From Bacteroidota bacterium (GTDB lineage: Bacteria > Bacteroidota > Rhodothermia > JANXDC01), in contig AP024675.1 of the NCBI GenBank assembly GCA_025998875.1, positions 1,647,549 to 1,711,548 of the forward strand: a stretch of 64,000 nt of DNA, in the 5' to 3' direction. The notes under the pieces are model-generated. The model was not told the DNA's origin. It ran no database searches and saw only the letters and a list, made by a program, of their open reading frames with translations. Both the position numbers and the translations under genes were made by a program. Below are positions 37,779 to 46,292 of the stretch, one piece after another. Every line of letters starts with the position of its first letter. The stretch's first letter is position 1.

Positions 37779-39388
37779 CGCAGATCCAGTATCAGGCCCG
37801 CCTGCTCCCAGCGGGCGCGCAGCAGCAGGGGATCGCTCCAGAGAGCGGCTTCGGCCGGCTCCCCGAAAGCTTCCCCCCCATCCCAGCGGCCGTTGTCGTT
37901 TCGGTCTTCGAATACAAAGATCCGGTACCGGCCAGGGCGCAGGTTTTCAAATCGAAATTGGCCATTTCCCCGAAAGCGCAACCGACGCACGGGTTCCGGT
38001 GTATCGGAGCAGAAAAGCCAGATCTCGACGGGATGCGTTCGGTTCGTGAGCACCTGACCGGATAGCTCGGCCCCTTCATCAGCGCGCAGAATCCGATAGG
38101 TGCGCTCCGAAAGGCCCAGGGTATCGGAGCGAATGCGCAACCCGGCTCCCGCGGGCCATCGAGTCCGAGGATGCACCCACCAGATGCGGGGGAGGCGGCC
38201 GCAGCGGGTCGGCTCTCCAGGGCGCAGGATATACGGGAGGGGCTCGTTTTCGGCCCATATCTGCAGCAGTGGGGGGGACTCCCGGGGAAGGGGAACGGAG
38301 AGTTCTAGACGCAGGGAGTCTGTGGGGAGCAGGGAAAGCGTATCTGCCGGGCTCAGGCGCGCCGAGGCGGGGGCAGAAGCGCCGGATCCAGCCGGAGGAG
38401 GGCGCAGCAGAAAGGTGCCGGAAAGCTCCTCGACCGGATTGTCCAGGCTATCGCGCAAACCCCGGACAGTGATTCGATACGATCCTGCCGGTAGCGGACG
38501 TGCGCTCTGCAGGTGGGCCAGGGTAGAACCGCTCCGGTACCAACCGGTCAGTTCATATCGGGTACCGGATGGCTCCTCCAGGATCCAGGAGGGACACGCC
38601 GCCTGCCAGGGGGCGGAGAAGCGCACCTCGATCCTGTCCGGGCCGCGCAGGGCCGCCCCCGCAAGGCGTAGAGGGGGCGGAGGGGGCAAAACCCCCAGCA
38701 GGGGCCGGGGAAGGCTGTCTCCGGGTACCACGATCCGGGCTCGATCCGGAACGGCAATGGGCTCCCCGCGGTCCGGGCGCCGGTTGCGGTTGCGATCTTC
38801 GAAGGCGATGATCCGGTATGTGCCCGGGCTGAGAAAACGGAGGCGGAAGGAGCCCTCCAGCCCCGTCTGGGAAAGATAATCGGCCCGTTCCCCCAGGGGC
38901 GATTCCCCGTTGTGGCGGAACAGGGCCACTGTCCAGCTCGATGGGGGCGCCTGGCCTGTGCTGGCCATGCGCACGCTTCCGAAGAGCGTGAGCGTATCCA
39001 GGTTCGTACCCGTAGAGAAAGCCAGCTCAATGGGGGACTGCAGCCGGTTTCCACGCAGATCGCGCAGGTCCGTGGTGAGGATGAGCACGTAGGTGCGTTC
39101 CGGCTCCAGTCCGGGCATACGAACGCGTATGCGGCGTCCGGAGACCTGAATCCGGAGGGGAGAGGGCGGATAGGGCACAAGCTCCAGCGCCTGTTCCACG
39201 CTTGCCGGATCGACCCATTCGTCGAACCAAAGCTGGATCTCCGCTCTGCGGATGCCTGTGGCGCCGTCTGGGGGGTCCGTCCGCAACAGCCGGGGGGGAT
39301 GGCGGTCTTCCGGCCCACCGGTGGGAGGCTGGGGGGTGGCGCAGCCGAGCAAGAGGCCTGCGGTGGCTATGAGACAGACCCGTTTCAT
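37775..39388 (-). CDS. Ig-like domain lipoprotein
   Basis: A 537-residue outer-membrane or surface lipoprotein: lipobox GLLLGCATPQP (Cys near residue 15) and an N-terminal bacterial Ig-like domain (PPDGATGIRRAEIQLWFDE, PERTYVLILTTDLRDLRGN). It ends with a carboxypeptidase-regulatory-like beta domain (RFRGNGQFRFENLRPGRYRI, FEDRNDNGRWDGGE). A second copy of the FEDRNRNRRPDRGEP motif occurs mid-protein, so the domain seems repeated. The family is common in Bacteroidota relatives and of unknown function. ATG and the upstream stop codon share one base (TGATG). Confidence 0.8.
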   Translation of the reverse strand: MKRVCLIATAGLLLGCATPQPPTGGPEDRHPPRLLRTDPPDGATGIRRAEIQLWFDEWVDPASVEQALELVPYPPSPLRIQVSGRRIRVRMPGLEPERTYVLILTTDLRDLRGNRLQSPIELAFSTGTNLDTLTLFGSVRMASTGQAPPSSWTVALFRHNGESPLGERADYLSQTGLEGSFRLRFLSPGTYRIIAFEDRNRNRRPDRGEPIAVPDRARIVVPGDSLPRPLLGVLPPPPPLRLAGAALRGPDRIEVRFSAPWQAACPSWILEEPSGTRYELTGWYRSGSTLAHLQSARPLPAGSYRITVRGLRDSLDNPVEELSGTFLLRPPPAGSGASAPASARLSPADTLSLLPTDSLRLELSVPLPRESPPLLQIWAENEPLPYILRPGEPTRCGRLPRIWWVHPRTRWPAGAGLRIRSDTLGLSERTYRILRADEGAELSGQVLTNRTHPVEIWLFCSDTPEPVRRLRFRGNGQFRFENLRPGRYRIFVFEDRNDNGRWDGGEAFGEPAEAALWSDPLLLRARWEQAGLILDLR

Positions 39389-40008
39389 CAGGAGGAGCCT
39401 GCGCTGCGGACTGTGAAGAGCAGATACAGGAGTACGGCTGTGGAGCCCGCCAGCAGGAGGGGCTGAAGGTAGCGCTCCCACCAGCTCGGAGGAGAAGAAA
39501 TCTCCTCCCGCTCCAGGGGCCAGCCGTTGGGAATCGGTTCCGGCTGGCTCAGGCGGGACAGGGTATCGATGAGGCCGCTTGAGCACCGTCCGGCCGTGAG
39601 TACCCGATCGTCCGGACTCAGGATGCGATACGTGATGAAAAGGGAGATGGCGCGTTCCAACCCTTTGCGGCCGAGCCGGCGGTACCGCACCCGGCCCTCG
39701 GCGCCCAGGACCTCCAGACGAGGCACCTCAGCTCCGACGGCCAGTTCCCAGCCGGCGCTCCGCAGGGCGCGCATCCATTCCGGGTAGGCGGTGGGAGGAA
39801 AGAAGCGATCCCGAAGTTCGATCGCCCGCAGGGAATCCGGTCTGGGGATCTGCGCCGCACATCGGAAAAGCACCTCCTGTAGGCGCTCCTCCAGCGTCAG
39901 TCCGGATTGCCCCCGTGCGGGGGTAAGGAGGGCGAGGCTCAGCACCAGACCGGCCAGACCGCGCCGGAGGAAGTCCCGGTACGGCCTGGCCAGCCTTCTC
40001 TCACGCAT
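39388..40008 (-). CDS. Exported protein of unknown function with C-terminal membrane anchor
   Basis: A 206-residue protein with a signal-peptide-like N-terminus ([23 protein letters not shown]) and a C-terminal helix ([22 protein letters not shown]) that would leave a short cytoplasmic tail. The periplasmic part includes [18 protein letters not shown] and [20 protein letters not shown] do not recognise the family. It overlaps the gdhA stop by 8 bases upstream and the Ig-like lipoprotein start downstream, so all three may be co-transcribed. Confidence 0.7.
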   Translation of the reverse strand: MRERRLARPYRDFLRRGLAGLVLSLALLTPARGQSGLTLEERLQEVLFRCAAQIPRPDSLRAIELRDRFFPPTAYPEWMRALRSAGWELAVGAEVPRLEVLGAEGRVRYRRLGRKGLERAISLFITYRILSPDDRVLTAGRCSSGLIDTLSRLSQPEPIPNGWPLEREEISSPPSWWERYLQPLLLAGSTAVLLYLLFTVRSAGSS

Positions 40009-41302
40009 AGATGCCGCGCAGCTTGAGCGTGGTGGCCACTTTGTCAACGGCCAGGATATAGGCGCCGATCCGCAGCGAAACGTTGTAGCGCTGGGCCGTG
40101 TGGAAGACCTTCTCAAAGGCGTTGCGCATAGCCCGGTTCAGGCGTCGGTTGACGCGCTCTTCGGACCAGAAATACCCCTGGCGGTCCTGCACCCATTCAA
40201 AATAAGACACCGTCACCCCGCCGGCATTGGCCAGGATATCTGGCACCACCATGACGCCTTTCTCGTTGAGGATCGGGTCGGCCTTGGCCGTGGTGGGACC
40301 ATTGGCTCCCTCGACGATCAGCCTGGCCTGCATGCGCTGGGCGATGGAAGGGGTGATCTGATCTTCCCGGGCGGCCGGGATGAGCACGTCCACGTCGAGT
40401 GTCAGCAGCTCCTCGTTGGTGATTCGGTCCCCCCCGGTGAAGCCTTCCAGGGTGCGGTGCTGGCGGACGTATTCGATCGCGGCCGGGATGTCGATGCCCG
40501 CTTCGTTGTAGTATCCCCCCGTTATGTCGCTGATGGCCACGATTTTGCATCCCTGCTGGTGCAGGAGCAGGGCGGACACCGAGCCCACGTTGCCAAATCC
40601 CTGCACGGCGACCCGGCTCTGATGGGCACGGAGGCCCAGTTTCTCCATAGCGGCCAGCGTAACGGTCATGACCCCGCGTCCGGTGGCCTCGCGCCGTCCT
40701 CGAGATCCTCCCAGCACCAAGGGTTTGCCTGTGACGACGGCCGTGACCGTGCGCCGGGCGTGCATGGAGTAGGTATCCATGATCCAGGCCATGATCTGTT
40801 CGTTGGTGTTCAGATCCGGAGCGGGGATGTCCGTGTCCGGACCGAAGACGTCGATCAGGTTGGCCGTATATCGTCGGGTAAGACGCTCAATCTCCCCGGG
40901 GCTCATCTTCGAGGGATCACACCGGACCGCGCCCTTGGCTCCGCCAAAGGGGATATCCATAATGGCACACTTCCACGTCATCCACGCGGCCAGGGCCTTG
41001 ACCTCATCGAGGGTAACATCTGGCGCGTAGCGAATACCCCCCTTGGAGGGACCCAGGATGTCGCTGTGAATGACCCGATAGCCTTCAAAGACCTTCAGCG
41101 AGCCGTCGTCCATGATGACGGGCACGGCGGTGATGACGATCTTCGTCGGGGTTTTGAGAAACTCGTAGATGCCTGGCTCTAGGTTGAGGATCTGTGCGGC
41201 CACGTCAAAACGCCGCATCATGGATTCAAAGGGGTTTTCCCGATCCAGAGGAGGGCCAGGTTCCTGATAGACGGAAGGTTTGTAGACGTCGTGCGTGCTC
41301 AT
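40001..41302 (-). CDS. gdhA: Glutamate dehydrogenase
   Basis: A 433-residue Glu/Leu/Phe/Val dehydrogenase interconverting glutamate and 2-oxoglutarate plus ammonia. Markers: [30 protein letters not shown] (catalytic Lys), [26 protein letters not shown] and the Rossmann [13 protein letters not shown]. Coenzyme preference cannot be read reliably. The ATG is preceded by an agaggc-like weak SD. It leads a minus-strand run with the two exported proteins downstream. Confidence 0.95.
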   Translation of the reverse strand: MSTHDVYKPSVYQEPGPPLDRENPFESMMRRFDVAAQILNLEPGIYEFLKTPTKIVITAVPVIMDDGSLKVFEGYRVIHSDILGPSKGGIRYAPDVTLDEVKALAAWMTWKCAIMDIPFGGAKGAVRCDPSKMSPGEIERLTRRYTANLIDVFGPDTDIPAPDLNTNEQIMAWIMDTYSMHARRTVTAVVTGKPLVLGGSRGRREATGRGVMTVTLAAMEKLGLRAHQSRVAVQGFGNVGSVSALLLHQQGCKIVAISDITGGYYNEAGIDIPAAIEYVRQHRTLEGFTGGDRITNEELLTLDVDVLIPAAREDQITPSIAQRMQARLIVEGANGPTTAKADPILNEKGVMVVPDILANAGGVTVSYFEWVQDRQGYFWSEERVNRRLNRAMRNAFEKVFHTAQRYNVSLRIGAYILAVDKVATTLKLRGIYA

Positions 41303-41448
41303 CGCCTCTACTCGTTATGTGTTGCGGAAGATTCAGCCCACAACCCTCGGCGGGGGCAGGGCCCTCAAAGGCGGCCAGGGGCGCCGGCTTGTGTGGCGAG
41401 TCCCGCTTGATCTGCTCTGGAGAAAAGAGAGGGCCCCGTTCGGGGAAT
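41303..41448. other. Intergenic region between the COX24-like gene and gdhA
   Basis: Besides the hairpin at 41434-41445 it shows no conserved frame. No TAnnTTTG element is visible for gdhA. A GC-rich segment (41350-41390) may be structured. Confidence 0.4.
41434..41445 (-). terminator. Short hairpin behind the COX24-like gene
   Basis: cccc-gttc-gggg core just after the stop codon at 41449. The minus-strand continuation is pyrimidine-rich (ccctctcttttct) rather than a clean T-run, so it is a weak terminator candidate. Confidence 0.4.
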
Positions 41449-41538
41449 TTACTTCTTCTTGTGCCGCATCTTGCGCAGGCGCTTTTTGCGCTTGTGGGTG
41501 TTGATCTTTTTGCGCTTGCGTTTACGTCCGCAGGGCAT
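41449..41538 (-). CDS. 29-residue AURKAIP1/COX24-domain basic protein (putative ribosome-associated)
   Basis: A tiny gene with 29 codons: it begins MPCGRKRKRKKIN and ends RLRKMRHKKK, with the central THKRKKRLRK. Nineteen residues are Lys or Arg. This matches the small AURKAIP1/COX24-domain proteins conserved across Bacteroidota relatives; the mitochondrial counterpart is the ribosomal protein mS38. A ribosomal role is therefore likely but not shown here. An aaaggga SD lies 9 bases before the ATG. It is 15 bases behind the zinc-ribbon/TPR gene. Confidence 0.85.
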   Translation of the reverse strand: MPCGRKRKRKKINTHKRKKRLRKMRHKKK

Positions 41539-41553
41539 GGTACATGCTCCCTT

Positions 41554-42489
41554 TTAGTTTGCCGGTTGTGATCGGTTTATGGCTTCTCGGCGAAGCATTT
41601 CCGCCTGGGTGTAGAGTTCCGAACCCCGTTCAGCGCGGAGAAGCACTCTATCGAAGGCTTCTGCGGCCTCCCGGAAGCGGCCGATCTGCATACGCAACAG
41701 CCCTAGTAGCAGGTTGGCCCGCGCGTGCAGGGAATCGCGCTCGAGCACCGCGTTCAGCTCCGCTACGGCCTGCATGGGGTTCTCTGGGCTCTGGGCGTAG
41801 CAGAAGGCCAGATCCACGCGCACGTCCAGATCTTCCGGGTTGAGCTCCAGCGCTTTCCGGTAGGCCTCTACGGCCTGTTGCAGAGCCTCTTGGCGCAACC
41901 CGGGATCGGATTGCCGAAGCATCCAGTCCGTATACAGGTCTCCGGCCCGGCGCCAGAGCGCTGCGGAGGCTTCTATCTCCGCTTGCGCGCTCAGGGCGCG
42001 GGCACCCAGATCCGGTCTTCCGGCTTCCTGGTACAGATGCAGGAGATCCTCCAGCAGACGAAGGCGCCTCTGGGCATCGGGGGTTTCCGCCAGGGTGCGC
42101 TCCAGTTCGGCGGCCCGGGCCTGCTGGGCTTCGGTAAGCGGGGGTAGGAGGGCGCCGGCTTCAGGACGGGCGCCCGTGCGCAGGCCACCGGGGCCCGCGA
42201 TCAGCAGGATCGACCACAGCAGGGCGGCGCCGATGAGCACGAGCCCTTGCTTGCGGCGCAGGCGCCCGAGCCCGGAATCCGGGTCAGATCCCCCCAGCCG
42301 CAGGCCGCAGTGGATGCAGAACCGAGCCCCCTCGGAGGTGGGGTGCTGGCAACGCGGACAGCGCTGTTCCCGCTCCGGGGCGGCTTCGGAAAGCAGCTCT
42401 TCCCCCTTCCAGCCGCAGATCGGGCACGGCTCCGTGGGCAGAACCCGGGCGCCGCAGGAGGGACAGCTCTGAATAATTGTGGCGAACAT
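41554..42489 (-). CDS. Zinc-ribbon and TPR membrane protein
   Basis: A 311-residue protein. The N-terminus has two zinc-ribbon units (CPSCGARV...CPICGW at residues 9-26; CPRCQHP...CIHCGLRL at about 44-63). A single membrane helix (GLVLIGAALLWSILLIAGPGG) follows. The C-terminal half contains TPR units (AVEAYRKALELNPEDLDVRV, ANLLLGLLRMQIGRFREAAE). Zinc ribbons would be cytoplasmic and the TPRs periplasmic. A precise function is unknown. It has its own promoter and precedes the COX24-like gene. Confidence 0.78.
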   Translation of the reverse strand: MFATIIQSCPSCGARVLPTEPCPICGWKGEELLSEAAPEREQRCPRCQHPTSEGARFCIHCGLRLGGSDPDSGLGRLRRKQGLVLIGAALLWSILLIAGPGGLRTGARPEAGALLPPLTEAQQARAAELERTLAETPDAQRRLRLLEDLLHLYQEAGRPDLGARALSAQAEIEASAALWRRAGDLYTDWMLRQSDPGLRQEALQQAVEAYRKALELNPEDLDVRVDLAFCYAQSPENPMQAVAELNAVLERDSLHARANLLLGLLRMQIGRFREAAEAFDRVLLRAERGSELYTQAEMLRREAINRSQPAN

Positions 42490-42498
42490 AGGCAGAAA

Positions 42499-42517
42499 GC
42501 CCCCGTTTTTCGGGGGC
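42499..42517 (-). terminator. Hairpin between DUF4293 and the zinc-ribbon gene
   Basis: A 7-bp perfect stem gcccccg/cgggggc with an AAAAA (minus strand) loop, followed by tttct. It lies just after the -7 element of the downstream promoter, so it also forms the first bases of the new transcript. Confidence 0.55.
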
Positions 42518-42524
42518 GGCCCTA

Positions 42525-42556
42525 CAAAGGTAACGCCCCGTAATCCCCGCAGGCAA
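42525..42556 (-). promoter_or_regulatory. Candidate promoter of the zinc-ribbon/COX24-like operon
   Basis: Minus strand TTG (42556-42554), a 21-base spacer, and a perfect TACCTTTG (42532-42525), 36 bases before the ATG. Confidence 0.6.
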
Positions 42557-42567
42557 TTGGGCTCCGT

Positions 42568-42975
42568 TCAGCGCAGTCGGTGCATGCGACGTACGGCCTC
42601 TTCATCTCGCTCAATGGCCCTGCGGGCCCGGACAAGCAACACATAGGCCAGCAGGGGAAGCAGAACCAGCCCGAGCGCTATGGTCAGATGGGATCGGACA
42701 AGCCCCGTATTGATGACGAGGGCCATCGAGAGGCCAAGCGATCCCGCCGTAAGCAGGGCGGCCAGTCGTACCAGGCGCATCTGCAGGGGACGGTTCCGGA
42801 AGAGCGCCACGGCCGCCGTGCTTAGCACGGAAGCGCAGACAGGCAGGCCCAGCCACAGCCAGCCCAGCCACGGCAGGGAGGAAAAAGCCCCTCGGAGCGT
42901 GGGCCAGAACAAGAGCAGGGTCAGAAGGCAGAAGTCTGCCACAAGCAGGTAGAGCGTCTGAACGCGTTGCCACAT
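42568..42975 (-). CDS. DUF4293 family membrane protein
   Basis: A 135-residue protein with four membrane helices (LLVADFCLLTLLLFWPTL, LGWLWLGLPVCASVLSTAAV, LAALLTAGSLGLSMALVI, LGLVLLPLLAYVLL). It has the typical MWQRVQTLYLL start and a RAIERDEEAVRRMHRLR tail. DUF4293 proteins occur mainly in Bacteroidota and close relatives; their function is unknown. It lies 11 bases behind the isocitrate dehydrogenase-like gene, so they are probably co-transcribed. Confidence 0.85.
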   Translation of the reverse strand: MWQRVQTLYLLVADFCLLTLLLFWPTLRGAFSSLPWLGWLWLGLPVCASVLSTAAVALFRNRPLQMRLVRLAALLTAGSLGLSMALVINTGLVRSHLTIALGLVLLPLLAYVLLVRARRAIERDEEAVRRMHRLR

Positions 42976-42986
42976 CGGGCGCCTCC

Positions 42987-43997
42987 TTACTTCGTCAGCC
43001 GTTCGGCGATGGCCTCGGCGAATTGCATGGTGCTGGCCGTTCCTCCCAGATCCGGGGTGCGTATGCGGCCCTCCCGGAGCACGTCGTGCAAAGCGTTTTG
43101 GATGCGGCAGGCCAGCTCCCTTTCGCCCAGATGTTCGAGCATCATCGTGGCCGAGAGCAAAAGCGCCGTGGGGTTGGCCCGATTCTGCCCGGCGATGTCG
43201 GGTGCCGATCCGTGTACGGCCTCGAAGATGGCCACCTCATCGCCAATGTTCGCCCCGGGAACCAATCCCAGCCCGCCCACCAGGCCGGCGCAGAGGTCGG
43301 AGAGGATATCCCCGAAAAGGTTTGTGGTCACAATGCAGTCGAATGTCTCCGGACGCATAACCAGCTGCATGCACAGATTGTCGATGATCTTGTCCTCAAA
43401 GGCGATGTCCGGATACTCCCGGGCGATCTGGCGTCCGACCTCGAGGAACAGGCCGGAGGTTTTCTTCAGGATATTGGCCTTGTGGGCGAGTGTGATCTTG
43501 CGCCGTCCGTGCTGGCGGGCGTACTCGAAGGCGAAACGGATGATGCGTTCCGAGCCGCGTCGGGATATCCGGGCCACGGCCTCGGCCAGTTCCAGGTTCT
43601 CGTCGTAGGACTCAATTCCTGCATAGAGCCCCTCGGTGTTTTCGCGAAACAGCACGATGTCCACCTCAGGAAAGCGCGTCAAGACGCCGGGGAGCGTGCG
43701 GCTGGGACGGACGTTTGCGTACAGATCAAACGTCTGCCGCAGGGTGACGTTGACGCTGCGAAAGCCCGTGCTTACGGGCGTACTTACGGGCCCTTTCAGG
43801 GCCACCCGGTTGCGGCGGATGGACTCCAGAAGGGAGTCGGGAAGCGGGGTTCCGTGCGTTTCCAGAGCAGCGGAACCGGCCTGCTGCCAGTCCCAGTCGA
43901 TCTCCGCCCCGGCCGCTTCCAGAACGTGCAGCACGGCGCGGGTGACTTCTGGACCAATGCCATCTCCGGGAATGAGCGTGACGCGATGGCGAGCCAT
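42987..43997 (-). CDS. Isocitrate/isopropylmalate dehydrogenase family protein, probably NAD-dependent isocitrate dehydrogenase
   Basis: A 336-residue decarboxylating dehydrogenase: VTLIPGDGIGPEVTRAVL, VNVTLRQTFDLYANVRPSRT, FRENTEGLYAGIES, the metal/substrate region ANIGDEVAIFEAVHGSAPDI and ANPTALLLSATMML. The NVTLRQ...NVRP and NTEGLYAG features favour the isocitrate dehydrogenase branch (IDH3-like) over LeuB. No leucine genes are nearby. The start was set at MARHRVTLIPG; it has its own promoter in the 55-base gap to the EPS operon. Confidence 0.85.
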   Translation of the reverse strand: MARHRVTLIPGDGIGPEVTRAVLHVLEAAGAEIDWDWQQAGSAALETHGTPLPDSLLESIRRNRVALKGPVSTPVSTGFRSVNVTLRQTFDLYANVRPSRTLPGVLTRFPEVDIVLFRENTEGLYAGIESYDENLELAEAVARISRRGSERIIRFAFEYARQHGRRKITLAHKANILKKTSGLFLEVGRQIAREYPDIAFEDKIIDNLCMQLVMRPETFDCIVTTNLFGDILSDLCAGLVGGLGLVPGANIGDEVAIFEAVHGSAPDIAGQNRANPTALLLSATMMLEHLGERELACRIQNALHDVLREGRIRTPDLGGTASTMQFAEAIAERLTK

Positions 43998-44035
43998 ACA
44001 TACCTCGTCGTGCGTGGTCTGGATCAAGAACGGGG

Positions 44036-44064
44036 CAAAGGTACGAACGAGCTCAGGTGTTCAA
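44036..44064 (-). promoter_or_regulatory. Candidate promoter of the isocitrate dehydrogenase-like gene
   Basis: Minus strand TTG (44064-44062), 18-base spacer and a perfect TACCTTTG (44043-44036), about 39 bases before the ATG. It suggests that the EPS operon ends at the gene upstream. Confidence 0.6.
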
Positions 44065-45111
44065 CCATCGGGCTGCTGGATGCAGGCGACGGAACGTCGT
44101 CTGCCAGGAGAGCGCGGCCTTCCGGGGTACCTGTTCGATGAGCGCGGCCCAGGAGCGTTCCAGGTAGAAGCGCATGACGTAGTGGGTGAGTTGGGACCGA
44201 TCCCAGAGCTCGGTCCAGGCAAGCCACCAGGATCGGCCATCGGGACAGGCGGACAGGGAGGCTGTGGCGTGGGCCAGAGCCAGGAGGAGCTCTTCGATGC
44301 GCCGCTCATGTCCCTCCAGGAGGCTGCGTCCGTTTCGAAAGCCCGGAAGGGAATCATAGAAGTCGTCCCATTCCGCGTGATTGGCGGCGAAAAGCCGGCG
44401 TAGCGCCTCCAGAAGCGCCAGCAGCTCCTCCTGGGCCCGTTGGGCGTCCTGATAGAGCAGGCCTACCTGAAAGCGGAAGAAACTTTCCTGTGCCTCCAGC
44501 TGTATGCGCTCCCGTAACTGGGAACCATCCAGGGGCGTCTCCCACCACCAGCTTAGCTCTGGGGTCTGGAAAGCGGGCGGGACGGGCCGTGCTTTGGGGG
44601 GATGGGCGGACCAGGGAAGAGCCGGAAGCGGCACATCCCACAGGGCCTCTTCGATGTGGTGGTGCAGGAAGCGTAGCTCCTCCTCCTGAAGCTCCGCTTC
44701 CAGGGCCGGGCTCAGATGATGCAGCAGGCGCAGGAAGTGATGCTCCAGATAGTCGCGAAACGCCGACAGGTCGGCAAAGTAGGCGACGAGAAACCGGCTT
44801 CGGGCGGGCTCCTCCGGGGGAAGGAGTTCAAGCTTACGGTCGAAGACGGCCAGATTGGCCGTGGCCGTCCGGGTTTCGGTCTGAAAATAGCTCGCCTGGC
44901 CTCCCGGACGGGGCCGAATACGCTCTGCATACGGAGGCAACAGCCAGACGGCCTCCAGGTAAAACCACCGGAGCAACCGGGCCCGGAAGCGCTCATATGT
45001 GGTTTGCGCCGCATCGTCGTCCCCGAGAGCCAGCAGGGCCTGATGGGCGGCCAGCGCTTCCAGTAGCTCCTCCCATCGGGTCTTGACCAGCAAAGAGAGC
45101 GTATCGGGCAT
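44053..45111 (-). CDS. Helical protein with degenerate hemerythrin-like N-terminal half
   Basis: A 352-residue, strongly helical protein without membrane segments. The first 140 residues follow the pattern of a hemerythrin four-helix bundle: H23 (EALAAHQALL), YLEAVWLLPPYAE with E53, a helix around residues 78-96, and FRDYLEHHFLRLLHHLSP with E123, H124, H125, H131 and H132. Usual HHxxE spacing is not conserved, so metal binding is uncertain. The second half (FRFQVGLLYQDAQRAQEELL) is also helical. It is last in the EPS operon, two bases behind a GT4 gene. Function is unknown. Confidence 0.55.
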   Translation of the reverse strand: MPDTLSLLVKTRWEELLEALAAHQALLALGDDDAAQTTYERFRARLLRWFYLEAVWLLPPYAERIRPRPGGQASYFQTETRTATANLAVFDRKLELLPPEEPARSRFLVAYFADLSAFRDYLEHHFLRLLHHLSPALEAELQEEELRFLHHHIEEALWDVPLPALPWSAHPPKARPVPPAFQTPELSWWWETPLDGSQLRERIQLEAQESFFRFQVGLLYQDAQRAQEELLALLEALRRLFAANHAEWDDFYDSLPGFRNGRSLLEGHERRIEELLLALAHATASLSACPDGRSWWLAWTELWDRSQLTHYVMRFYLERSWAALIEQVPRKAALSWQTTFRRLHPAARWLNT

Positions 45112-45113
45112 CT

Positions 45114-46292
45114 TTACTGTACCGCAAGATCCACAGGAGCCGGCTTCCACGCACGCCAACGTCCGCTCACCTCCTCGTAGAGGAGGGTAAGCAGGCCGGC
45201 GTAGAAAAGATCGTCCTGCGTCTGAATGAGCGTCCGGTTATGGTGGCCGTATCGGGTCAGCGTGCTCGGCTCGAGCGCGAGTTCCCAGAGCGCCCGGCTC
45301 AGCGCGTAGGGGTCGTCTACGGGGATCAGAACCCCGTTGTAGCCGGGTTGTACGATATCCGGTATGCCCCCTACGGGGGTGGCTACGATGGCCATGCCGG
45401 CCGCCATGGCCTCCATGAGCACCATGGGCATGCCCTCGGCCCGGGAGGGGAGGACGAGCACGTGATGGGACCGGAAGGCGCGGTATTTTGCTTCGCCGAA
45501 GATCCAGCCCAGATCCTCGCACCAATCCTCAAGCCCCATCTGGCGCAACCGTTCTCGGTAGAGATCCGACAGGGCGGCCAGGCTGAAGCGGACCGGGGCC
45601 TGCTCTTTTTTGAGTATCCGAGCGGCCTCAAGCACCGTGTCGATGCCCTTGCGAGGTAGCTCTTTACCCCCGACGAAGAGCACGCGCAGCGGGGGGGCGG
45701 GAGGGCGTTCTCCCGCTCGGGGCGAGAAGGCTTCAACGCGCAGGCTGGGAGGCAGGACCAGTATATGGCGATAGCCGCGTTCCTCCAGCAGCCGATGGTC
45801 TTTCTCCGAGAGCACCACGAAGCGATCCACGCGCTCAATCACCCGCCAGATCAAGGGGCGTAGAAAGGGGAGCTCGTTGCGATAGTAGGTTTCCAGATCG
45901 TAGTGAAAGTGCAGAATAACGGGTAACCCCCTGCTTTTGGCCATCCACACGTACAGGGCCGATTCCCAGAACGGGGCGAAGGGCGGTGTGTGTACGTGCA
46001 CCACGTCGGGCCGGACGCTTCGAAGCACGCCGGGAAAGGCGGCCAGATGTTGCAGGGTAACCCAGGCCCCTTTGAGCAGTCGGCCCAGGCCGTCGCTCAG
46101 CAGGGCCCGGTAGCCCGGATCTCCCACGCCCCGCTTCTTTGGAGGGCGGCTGGTGTTGAATGGGATAAGGTCTACTCGCTGAGCCAGCGGGCCCTCGAGC
46201 ATTTGCACGAGCTGAGCCGTGATACCCCCCACGGTGGGAGGGAAAAGCCCTACGAGGAGTACGCGTAGAGGGCGGGCAGATGGCGTCGGCAT
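45114..46292 (-). CDS. Family 4 glycosyltransferase (EPS cluster)
   Basis: A 392-residue GT-B enzyme. The acceptor domain opens RVLLVGLFPPTVGGITAQLV and has VVHVHTPPFAPFW. The donor domain has LFVGGKELPRKGIDTVLEAA, VLVLPSRAEGMPMVLMEAMA (the EGMPM..E motif) and VATPVGGIPDIV. It probably adds a sugar to the polysaccharide repeat unit in the cytoplasm; donor unknown. The start overlaps the end of the previous GT4 gene by 43 bases, more than elsewhere in the cluster, but no later Met fits. Confidence 0.88.
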   Translation of the reverse strand: MPTPSARPLRVLLVGLFPPTVGGITAQLVQMLEGPLAQRVDLIPFNTSRPPKKRGVGDPGYRALLSDGLGRLLKGAWVTLQHLAAFPGVLRSVRPDVVHVHTPPFAPFWESALYVWMAKSRGLPVILHFHYDLETYYRNELPFLRPLIWRVIERVDRFVVLSEKDHRLLEERGYRHILVLPPSLRVEAFSPRAGERPPAPPLRVLFVGGKELPRKGIDTVLEAARILKKEQAPVRFSLAALSDLYRERLRQMGLEDWCEDLGWIFGEAKYRAFRSHHVLVLPSRAEGMPMVLMEAMAAGMAIVATPVGGIPDIVQPGYNGVLIPVDDPYALSRALWELALEPSTLTRYGHHNRTLIQTQDDLFYAGLLTLLYEEVSGRWRAWKPAPVDLAVQ

